This document shows, one piece after another, positions 49,631 to 58,100 of a DNA stretch of 64,000 nucleotides. Every line of letters begins with the position of its first letter. Within the stretch, counting starts at the first letter, position 1. The translations under genes were made by a program, and so were the position numbers. The notes under the pieces are model-generated. The model worked only from the letters and a program-made list of their open reading frames with translations, had not been told where the DNA came from and searched no databases. The DNA is from Opitutales bacterium (lineage in GTDB: Bacteria > Verrucomicrobiota > Verrucomicrobiia > Opitutales > Oceanipulchritudinaceae). The stretch is from contig JAFGLA010000048.1 in NCBI GenBank assembly GCA_016928295.1, positions 35,273-99,272 on the forward strand, in the 5' to 3' direction.

Positions 49631-52264
49631 TCAACGTGCTGGCGCAGCCAATGACGTGCGCGAAAGCAGCCTTACGCGCAGTAACAGGGATTGCGCAATT
49701 TCTGCAATGTCCAACGCATGGTGCGGCGCGAGCTTCACTTCGCGGGCATCGAGCGCGTAGTCCAGCAGGTTCCCAAGACGGACGAGATACACGGCCAGGC
49801 GCCATTTCTGCGAAAACAGCTCGGCGTCAGCGCTTCCGTATTGCAGATTGGCAGATAGTTTACGCAGCAAGTGGTAAGTTTCAGTTCGCAGGTCGTATTG
49901 CCTGACCAAGGAATACAGCCATGCTTTTACCGCGCTGGCGAAAGTATGCAGTGCTTCTCTCAAGAGCGTTTCCTCTCTTTCTGGCAGAGACAACTCCAAC
50001 GCCTGCATGAACAGCTTTGGCAGTTCATTCCATGTATCATCGTCAGGCAGCGCGGCTGGGACTTGAATGGAAAGTAGCTGTTCCTCTATCCGGTCAAGCG
50101 GCGGTTCTACATTGTGCTCGCGCCATAATTCAATTGCCGAGACGGTAGCGACCACGCGCCGAATCTGTTGAAGAAAGCGTCGGAAAACAAAAATGGGATT
50201 CGCGTCGTTTGGCATCTCTTCAACAAATACACGTCCCTGTTCAAGGACCCTTGTGAACTCGTCGTATGCCAGCTTTGGCAATGGGGGAAGGCGCTCTACT
50301 GCCCGAACTTCGGGATTTTCCATGATGGCTATCACGTCATCCAACGCGGCCTCACTCTCCGCATAGCGCAGGTTGATGTCATCGCCGCTGCCGAGCGTAA
50401 CCGTGCTCCTTGGAACGAGTTCTTCTAGAATGGCTTCCAGCTTGTCCGCCGTCACGGAGCAGAGGGAACTCATGTTTACCGTTCGCTGCTCCGCAGATGT
50501 GACAGCGAGGGGTTTAACTAACGCAGGAAGCAGGTTTGCCAAGGTGTCGATATTATTGCGCGAAAGCTGAATACCCGATCGGTGGACAAGCCCGCCGCCA
50601 TGGACCAGCGACACATCAATCCGATGAAGGAGCATTGCCCGCACGCGCAGTGCGTGCCAGCGCTTCTCATCGGGCAAGAGCTTGACCAGCCATTCAAGCC
50701 ATTCCCGAGCGCGTGCCACGCAATCGGAGTGGTTGATTGGCGAGTAAAGCAAGGCTTCCGCCACATATATTGAACCGGCAATCAGGCATTCGAGGCGCTC
50801 AAGCGTTTGGGGAGAGGCTCTTTGTGAATCAGAGATAACCTTGATACATGCAAGCCCATCGGGCGCATCCACACTTGCGAAGCGCAATCCGTCTATAATG
50901 GTTTCATGACGGGTGTTGTCCTGATTGGTTACGAACAATGCACCCTTCATCGCGCCGACTACGAACTCATAGTTGGCAAAAGCTTCATCACAAAGCCGTA
51001 GCACGGGAACCTTGCCGCATTCGTGACCCGCGGATATACGGCCTGAAAAAAGTATGAAGCTCCGGCTGTTTACCGGCGCGTTCAAGGCTTCAACATCACT
51101 GGCTATGCTGAACAGGGTATGGCAGGCGTAGGACGTTTCTGTGAGCGACGGATACAGGGAGCTGCCAAAGAGGCGCATCTGGTCGCAGGCTTGGGCCTTC
51201 CGCTGCGGCGCATAGACAATGCCCGACGTAAACTTGTGGAGAAACGCCCCTTTCAAAAGCCGTTTGCAGGCGCAAGCGCGATACACGCCCATGAACGGGC
51301 TTTGAGGAGCGAAATCCAATCCAGTTGCGGCAAGCTGGTTAAACCGGCTGAGAAACTTGGCTGAAGCTACCGAACCTTGCAGTGCAGGTGTCAGAAGACA
51401 GTCGGCTTTTACTGAATGCTCGTGCCATTCTCCGGCTTCGATGCTTTGGGTGAGCGCTCTGTCGCCGCTGGCACTTTTAATTCCGCCGTATTCGGCTATC
51501 CAGTCCTGCCCCATGAACGAAAGAAAGCCTTGTACCAGATGTCCGCTTACGAGGGTGTTTCCCGCTTCGCGAAGGCAAGTCTTTTTTAGGTGGCAATACC
51601 GGTCAGGCTTGCAAGCCAAGATCTGGTAAATCATGTCGCCATACTCTATCCGCGATACAAAGTGCGTTCCGAATTCATGGAAGTAATCAATGTAACGACC
51701 TGTATGATTGGCGCTTACAAAGGCGTCTCTCTGTTCGCCATCGTCAATTCTCCCCGTAACGCGCAGCCTGCACATGGCCTTGCGTCCATCGAGCGTCCAA
51801 TGGTTTTTGAGCCTGATTAGGTGCCCGATTCCGCCCCTCTGGACGTCGTGAAAGCATTCTCCGATGACGCGGCGCATCTTTAGCAGGATGAATCCACCGG
51901 TTTTCAGCGATTCTGTACTAATGCCAAGAGTGTTGCCCAAATCCTTCAGCGTCCTGTCGGGTCTATCCCTATGAAGCATCAGCGTGTTGGCAGGGATTTC
52001 AAAACGGTCTGAATCGCCAGGTAGCGGCAGGACGCGATAGTTGAAGATGGCCTGCGTCAGCTCTTCAAAATCGTCATGCAGGCTTAGCGTGGGCGGTTCC
52101 CAACAGGCACCAGTGTCGAGAGACTGAAGGTCTGGAGCAGTGGTCACAAAAGGCTCGTTCGGTGCGATTGAAAACGGACAGCCACAGTCCGAACCGTTCG
52201 ACCACGATGGGCGCAGGCCAAAGAGAAGATTTACCGCAGTGCCGATTTTCAGTTCATCACGCAT
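49631..52264 (-). CDS. MACPF-like pore-forming protein, paralogue of the N-terminal part of the 1,961-residue protein
   Basis: An 877-residue protein without a signal peptide. Residues 191-202 (nt 51659-51694), YIDYFHEFGTHF, match the MACPF signature pattern Y-x(6)-[FY]-G-T-H-[FY] exactly. The first 250 residues align by eye with residues 20-290 of the 1,961-residue protein: shared LFG...W...PF, NYRVLPL/NYKVLPL, LGIS/LGID, GTHFVSRIEYGD/GSHFVSQITCGD and EYGG/EYGS. Resemblance continues to about residue 600. The last 270 residues are mainly helical and unlike the TcA/TULIP part of the long protein. Its start overlaps the stop of the upstream TULIP-like gene by 8 bp (ATGCGTGA), so it is coupled. 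Likely role: pore-former or pore-assembly partner. Experimental function is unknown. Confidence 0.8.
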   Translation of the reverse strand: MRDELKIGTAVNLLFGLRPSWSNGSDCGCPFSIAPNEPFVTTAPDLQSLDTGACWEPPTLSLHDDFEELTQAIFNYRVLPLPGDSDRFEIPANTLMLHRDRPDRTLKDLGNTLGISTESLKTGGFILLKMRRVIGECFHDVQRGGIGHLIRLKNHWTLDGRKAMCRLRVTGRIDDGEQRDAFVSANHTGRYIDYFHEFGTHFVSRIEYGDMIYQILACKPDRYCHLKKTCLREAGNTLVSGHLVQGFLSFMGQDWIAEYGGIKSASGDRALTQSIEAGEWHEHSVKADCLLTPALQGSVASAKFLSRFNQLAATGLDFAPQSPFMGVYRACACKRLLKGAFLHKFTSGIVYAPQRKAQACDQMRLFGSSLYPSLTETSYACHTLFSIASDVEALNAPVNSRSFILFSGRISAGHECGKVPVLRLCDEAFANYEFVVGAMKGALFVTNQDNTRHETIIDGLRFASVDAPDGLACIKVISDSQRASPQTLERLECLIAGSIYVAEALLYSPINHSDCVARAREWLEWLVKLLPDEKRWHALRVRAMLLHRIDVSLVHGGGLVHRSGIQLSRNNIDTLANLLPALVKPLAVTSAEQRTVNMSSLCSVTADKLEAILEELVPRSTVTLGSGDDINLRYAESEAALDDVIAIMENPEVRAVERLPPLPKLAYDEFTRVLEQGRVFVEEMPNDANPIFVFRRFLQQIRRVVATVSAIELWREHNVEPPLDRIEEQLLSIQVPAALPDDDTWNELPKLFMQALELSLPEREETLLREALHTFASAVKAWLYSLVRQYDLRTETYHLLRKLSANLQYGSADAELFSQKWRLAVYLVRLGNLLDYALDAREVKLAPHHALDIAEIAQSLLLRVRLLSRTSLAAPAR

Positions 52265-53654
52265 AGGGCTGGAATGTGCCTACAATCAACAGATCTCCTG
52301 GGGCTTGGGCCTGACTCATTTTTATGAGATTTTGCGGGAACAGCATTGTCTCCAGTGCGAAGCAGGTCACGGGGGTGAACGATATGCCTGCCATGCTGTT
52401 CTTTAAGTCGTTATTTAGGATTTGCTCAAGCCCTGATTTGATCTCGTTTTCCACGCTCCCGGTCACTACGACCGATGGCGTCCCCGGGGTGATGGTAAGC
52501 ACCTGATTCATTCCGCTTCCCGAGAGGGCGACGGGGTAGTCAGCCGATACGTCGATTGTTACCGGTGCATTGCCGGTCGTCGTGACGTGCTGGCTTAGGT
52601 GGAAGCCGGTATATGGCGAGCCCGAGTATATGCCGCCAAGATAAATGCTGTAAGTTACGGTGGTTCTGCTACAGCAACTGCCGAAGCTGAAGCTGCCTGA
52701 GAAGTGGAATTGAGGGCAGATCGAGGCGAGCCATATTTGGCTTGGGGTTTGGGGATATACCGGTACCAGGCTGAACGATCCGCCGTTGTTGTTGAATCCG
52801 GCAATCAGCACATCGTTGTACAGAATCCGACTGCTGACCATCAGACTGCACGTAAGGTTGTCGGCAGTTGGTATCGGCTCATTTACGTTGATCGTCCTTG
52901 AAGATGGCGCCGAACCGTTGGTCGTTATCAATAGCTGTACGATGGTATTGCCCGCATTCGTCGTAATCACGTTGAAAACGAACGAGGTTGGCGTAAGCGC
53001 TGGCTGTCCGGTAATGTTTCGGAAGTTGATAGACGCAATAACGTATCTTATCTCGTTAGTCGCGAACCAGTTCTTCAACTGATCGACGATGCTCGCGTCC
53101 TTGACGCCCTCTACCGTCAGGTTGTTCAACGTGAACGCCCCCTTGGCAAAGTCCAGTATCAGCGTATTCGCGCCAGCGACAATGTTGGTCACTTGTGTCA
53201 GTTCCACGGTGCCGGAAATGTATGCATTGGCGGAACTGTCTATCGTGGTCGTGCTTGTCCAGGTGACTTTCTGTGGGTCAATCGGCCCGGGGTTGGAAGG
53301 ATTGAAGTCCTGCGGGACTTCCATCGTGCCGACTTTGAAGACTCCGCTTATTATGTTTTGGCGGACGGTGACCGTGTTCTGTCCGCTGGTAAACTGGAAT
53401 AGCGGCGGGCCGAGTATGATGTCGAACTGATACACATTGGTGAACCATATGTCTTGAAACGGCAGCACGCCTTCGCACCAAATGCTGTAAATGGGCATCT
53501 GTCCCGAGGCGCCCGTATACCGGTTCCATTGGTCGAGGAAGAACGCGTTTACGGAGCTTTCCAGCAGGTTCATGACTGCATCCCAGCCCTGAAGAACCTC
53601 CTGGTTCTGATACATCTGGGCCAGTAGATTGCTTAATGTTGCGTCGGAGGGCAC
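52257..53654 (-). CDS. TULIP/P47-like protein 1
   Basis: A 465-residue, beta-rich protein without a signal peptide. It begins with SNLLAQMYQNQEVLQGWDAV and ends with MLFPQNLIKMSQAQAPGDLL then IVGTF. The WDxV near residue 25 and the closing LFP...PGDL...G motif are what I associate with P47/OrfX-type TULIP (tubular lipid-binding) proteins from botulinum neurotoxin clusters and their Gram-negative relatives. It aligns along its length with residues from about 1230 of the 1,961-residue protein (VTVRQNIISG shared, INVNEPIP against INLNEPVP, ISFTPV). Possible role: lipid-binding helper of the toxin-like proteins. Family placement is from motif memory. Confidence 0.7.
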   Translation of the reverse strand: MPSDATLSNLLAQMYQNQEVLQGWDAVMNLLESSVNAFFLDQWNRYTGASGQMPIYSIWCEGVLPFQDIWFTNVYQFDIILGPPLFQFTSGQNTVTVRQNIISGVFKVGTMEVPQDFNPSNPGPIDPQKVTWTSTTTIDSSANAYISGTVELTQVTNIVAGANTLILDFAKGAFTLNNLTVEGVKDASIVDQLKNWFATNEIRYVIASINFRNITGQPALTPTSFVFNVITTNAGNTIVQLLITTNGSAPSSRTINVNEPIPTADNLTCSLMVSSRILYNDVLIAGFNNNGGSFSLVPVYPQTPSQIWLASICPQFHFSGSFSFGSCCSRTTVTYSIYLGGIYSGSPYTGFHLSQHVTTTGNAPVTIDVSADYPVALSGSGMNQVLTITPGTPSVVVTGSVENEIKSGLEQILNNDLKNSMAGISFTPVTCFALETMLFPQNLIKMSQAQAPGDLLIVGTFQPYA

Positions 53655-53704
53655 GTCGTCTTCCTTTGGTCAGTGAGGGTAAATCAGTAGTGGGGGCGGA
53701 ACGG

Positions 53705-55102
53705 CTATTCAAATGCGGTCTTTTTGAATACTCCGGCGACCACGAAATCGCCCGGTAACTGGGCGGCCGTTATCTTCGGTGAATTTCCGGCAAAGGATAG
53801 CTGGTTTAGAAGCAGGTTGGAAACTGGGTCGAACGATATGGACGTCAGGCTGTTCTTGATGTCGTTATTAAGGAAATCTTCCAACTGGGCCTTTACGGCG
53901 TATTCCGCCATGCCAATAGCATCCACCGATAGGGGGCCTGCGCTAAAGCTCATCCTTTGCTCCAGCCCTTCGCCCGTAATATGAACCGGAAAATTGCCGT
54001 TTACGGACAGGTCGAGTGCGATGTTGGCCCCTTCATCAGTGTAGTGTTCGATAACGAGTCCGTTGCGGGGCGAGCCAACGAAATTCATTCCCAAGTCGGC
54101 ATGGTTTTCGATGTTCGGCAATATACCGGCGAAATCAATCGTTCCCCGGTACTCCATTGGGTGACTGGTCTGCGAATACCATATTTTGGCCGTAGAAGCG
54201 AAATCCCCGGCTGACGTATCCATTTCATTGCCAACCGCGTTTGCTACGGTGTCGTAAACCGCGACGAGTTTGAGCTGTGTCGGGCATTCGTTGAATTCTG
54301 TTACTATATCGTCAACGACCACTTCGGAATCTATAATCAGTGTGAACGTCGAGCCGTCGTCAGTTGGAATGGGTTCGTGCAGGTTGAGTGCGGCGTTTGT
54401 CGGCTGCCGGTTCTTTGTCGCCATAAACAACTGAAGAATCGGCGTTCCGGCGTCTGTTAACGTGGCGTTCAACTGCCACTTTGTGGGCCTGATGTGTCGC
54501 CCCTTGTCTGCGGGTTTGAACTTGAACGCAACAATGACAGGACGTCTCGCCTTGGTCGTGAACCATTGCCTGAGTTGTTCGGCGAATCCCTTTAGGTGCG
54601 CATCCAAGTCTTGGGGGCAGTTCAGCTCGTAGCTTCCATTGGCGAAATCCAGTTCCACACGCATGTTTTCCGGTGTGTCGGCACCTGTCATTACGATGGG
54701 AACGGAGCCTGTTATGCTGAACTTTTCGTCGGTGTGTAACTCTTGCTGCGTGGTCCACAGCACTTGGGGATCGTCCGGCTGGCAGCTATATGAGGCTGCC
54801 GCACCGGCGTTGAGCGTGCCTCGCTTCAATGCAGCGTCCAAAAGCTGAATGTCAAAGTCCACCGTTGCTTCTCCATGCCGCAGGCGCAACTGCGGAGAGG
54901 CCAGCTTGAAATCAAGCTGCGCGAGGTCCGCTTTGTCTCGGCGGCAAAGAGATACGGTGTTTGTTGTATCCCATTGATGTTGCACAAAACCGTTCAGCGC
55001 CGACTGGTGGAGGTTCAGGACCGCCGACCAGCCGTTGAGGACGGATTTGCGCGTGTGCATCTCGTTAAGGAGATTATCCATGGGGATACAGTTAGAAGAC
55101 AT
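53705..55102 (-). CDS. TULIP/P47-like protein 2
   Basis: A 465-residue paralogue of the downstream TULIP-like protein and of the C-terminus of the 1,961-residue protein. Shared landmarks are LLNEMHTRKSVLNGWSAVLN at the N-terminus, LQLFMAT...ALNLHEPIP in the middle and LNNDIKNSLTSISFDPV, then QLPGDFVVAGVF at the end. It is the most diverged of the three copies (more charged, with W-S-A-V replacing W-D-A-V). It has no signal peptide. It sits 70 bp after the giant gene and 50 bp before the next TULIP-like gene, so it is inside the same operon. Duplication with divergence suggests the two small copies have distinct partners or lipids. Confidence 0.7.
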   Translation of the reverse strand: MSSNCIPMDNLLNEMHTRKSVLNGWSAVLNLHQSALNGFVQHQWDTTNTVSLCRRDKADLAQLDFKLASPQLRLRHGEATVDFDIQLLDAALKRGTLNAGAAASYSCQPDDPQVLWTTQQELHTDEKFSITGSVPIVMTGADTPENMRVELDFANGSYELNCPQDLDAHLKGFAEQLRQWFTTKARRPVIVAFKFKPADKGRHIRPTKWQLNATLTDAGTPILQLFMATKNRQPTNAALNLHEPIPTDDGSTFTLIIDSEVVVDDIVTEFNECPTQLKLVAVYDTVANAVGNEMDTSAGDFASTAKIWYSQTSHPMEYRGTIDFAGILPNIENHADLGMNFVGSPRNGLVIEHYTDEGANIALDLSVNGNFPVHITGEGLEQRMSFSAGPLSVDAIGMAEYAVKAQLEDFLNNDIKNSLTSISFDPVSNLLLNQLSFAGNSPKITAAQLPGDFVVAGVFKKTAFE

Positions 55103-55172
55103 TGTTAATTTGCTTTCGGTAACGGCGCATTGAAGCCAGAGGCACGCTCATATCGAGGGTGCCGTATGATGA

Positions 55173-58100
55173 CTAGGCGGACGGGGTGGCGTATGACGGC
55201 GGCAACAGTATTACGTTGGCGGGGTGATTGTCCGGGTCCTGCTGGACTACGACTGCCAGAAGGGGCGGGCTGATCGTGCCTTTTTCGATGTTGATTGTGT
55301 AATCTACCATTCCGCCTATGCTTGGGCTGATAGGTCCGTAGCGGAATGTGAATGAAGCGGGTAGGGCGTTTACAGTCACGCTGCTCGTGCCCACGCCGTT
55401 CTGGAATGCTGTTCCGTTGAATACGCCCTGTGCGCCTGATGCCGCGCTGATCGTCACGTTGTAGGTGGGGTTGGTCTTGCGGACTGCGGCGAGGAAGCTG
55501 CCGACAACAAGCAGATCGCCTGGTACGCAGGACTGGCTCATGCTGATGAGTTGGTCTGCGGGGAAGAGGAGGTTTTCCAGCGCGAATACGGAGATCGGCG
55601 TGAAGGTTATCTTGTCCATGTAACTTTTAAGCGTGGCCGGGACGCTCGTGCCCAACGCGTTCATCAAGGCGATCTTGATGTCGTTGTCGCTGCACTCGCA
55701 GGCCCCGTTCGGCTTCAGGTCGGACGATTTGTCGAACGTTACTGTCGGTTCGGTTGTCGTGAACTTGATTGTCTGTGCACTGCCCGTGCCGTCAACGGCC
55801 AGCGGATAATTGCCGGTCATGGTGATGAAGGCGGTTGCCGAGGAATTTGTCCAATCTGTCCAATACGGTCCATAGCAGCCGTACTCGGTTGTAACGTAGT
55901 ATTGCGTCCTGTACTGGAACGAAACGTTGGTCCCGTTCGGTTGGTTCGTATAGTCCATGGCAACTCCGGCAGCGGGCGTGCGTTCAAATGTCAGTCCGGT
56001 AAGGTCCCATGTGAGGTTGTTGCCGCTACTGGATATGCGGAATTCCGTCGTCGTGCCGTCGATGACGTAGGGGTTGGCAAACGCAACCGCCGCCGTGGCA
56101 CTTCCCTGAGAGACGACAGCGCTCCAAGACTTGAAATCCACACCCGGGTTGACTGCCTGGACCTGAATGTTGGTCCCACCGCTGTTGAAGCTGCTGACAA
56201 AGATGTCTTTGAACATCAGTTTGCTGCTGATCATCAGGCTGACCATGAAGTCGCTTACTCCGGGGATCGGGTTGGTCGGATCGTAAGGAACGGGTTCGTT
56301 AAGGTTGATGGTGGTCGCGTGCTGAATTCCTCCGGTTGTAGAAATAAGCAGTTGCAGTATGTTGTTTCCTGCGTTGGTGGTCGTCGCGTTCATCAGGAAC
56401 TGGGACGGTTGCAGGTTTACGTCATGACTCAGGTTCGTGTAATTGATGGTCTGTACCTGATACTTGATTTCGTGCGTCGCATAGTAATCTGCCAGCGCGT
56501 TCGAAATCTCCGTTGCGTGGTGGGCCGGGTCCCAATTCGGGGGATCGACGGCGAACTGATTCAGCGTGAATGCGCCTGATGGGAAGTCCAGATACACGGT
56601 GTGCGTTTCACTCGCCGGTCCTTGTCCCGAGGGAGGCGTAACTATGCCCGATATTTTGGCCAGTGCTACGCTTCCGTTAACGTAGGGGTGGTTGCTGGTG
56701 TCAACCGTCATGGGGTCGCCCCAGTAAATATCTGGCTCGATAGTCTGGTCCCCCGTGCCTTGGGCGGTGATGGTAATCGGCGTGCCGCCAGCCGTGGCGG
56801 ATAACTGGAAACTTGTCGTCGTGCCGGTGGTGGTCCAGTTGACGGTCCAATACGTGGTACCTGCTACCAATGGCGCAGGGCATGTTCCGGTGGTCGCGAC
56901 TTTGACCTGTATGTTGCCGGACATCAGGCTAGGGGTTTGCACGGTGATGACGCCCGTGGCCGTATCGACTGTGTAAGCGACGGGGGATGTTGGTAGCACG
57001 CATTTGCTCGGGTCGAACCCTGTCTTGGTGCAGCCGAGCGTTCCGGTGTCCAGCGTGCCGCTGATTATGTTTTGCCTGACGGTGACGCTGTCGTTACCCG
57101 GGACGAACTCCAGCAAGGGATTGCTCAACTTGAAGTTCAGGCAGGTGACGTTGGTGAACCATTGGCCTTGGAACTGATTGATGCCCTCGCAGTAGTTTGC
57201 GGTGATCGGCATCAGGTTGTCCGTATTATCAGGGTCTATCTGGGCCACGTAGGCTTGGAACTGCTGGAACAGGAAGGCGTTGACCGGCCCGGATAGCACG
57301 TTGAATACCGCGTCCCAATTCTGCAAAACCGCCTCGTTTTGATACATCTGAGCTTGCAGATTGCTTAGTGACGCAGGCGTCGAAGTGTCATCTAGCGCGT
57401 TTGCATCCATCGTCATACGCGGAAGCATCAGGCCCTTGGCCATTGTGAGCTTGCGCGCGCGCGCGGTGTTGGCAGCTATGACTTTATGCAGACCGCCCTG
57501 ACTCTTGAGCGCGTTCAGCAGTTTTCTAGTCCTGAGAACCGGATCGTCGTAATGCGCGGTGATGTAGAACTCTACCTCTATATCCACCATAAGGCTGTCG
57601 AATTCGATGCCCTGATTGTTGATTACGTTATTGGGCAGGCTGATTTGCCAGGACGAGAACGGTGTGAGATGTGTCACATTGGCTGCGAAGCTGCCGACGT
57701 TGGTTCCGAATTCTGCTTCACCTGTCGCGATATCGTAAACATAGGGGCCGAACTGCCGCATTATGCTGCCATATGAAATGGGATCGCGTTCGTAGTCGCG
57801 GTCCTGAAATGGCTTTGCCAGACAGTTGAGGTGTATTTCGTAATTTCCGCTGTTGGTGGATTTGATTCCTTTGATATTCGGAATCACCCTGTCGATGCGG
57901 ACCATGTCGTAGTTGTAAAATTCGCTCGACGATAGCTGGATGGTGAATTCGAAGACGTTCGAGCCGGACAGTTTCTTCGCTACAACGTTTGGAATGGTGA
58001 ACTTGATCGGCTTGTCAACGGCCTGCGGCTGAGGGTTGAGGTGCTGGATAGCGTTGATGATGTTCCGGTCTTGCGTGGAGATCACCGTCAGCAGGTTCAG

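Noticed and set aside
55551..56579. Frame of 342 codons antisense to the giant toxin-like gene
   Set aside because: It lies within the TULIP-like part, which is conserved with two neighbouring genes on the minus strand. The antisense frame is Arg/Gly/Val-rich noise.
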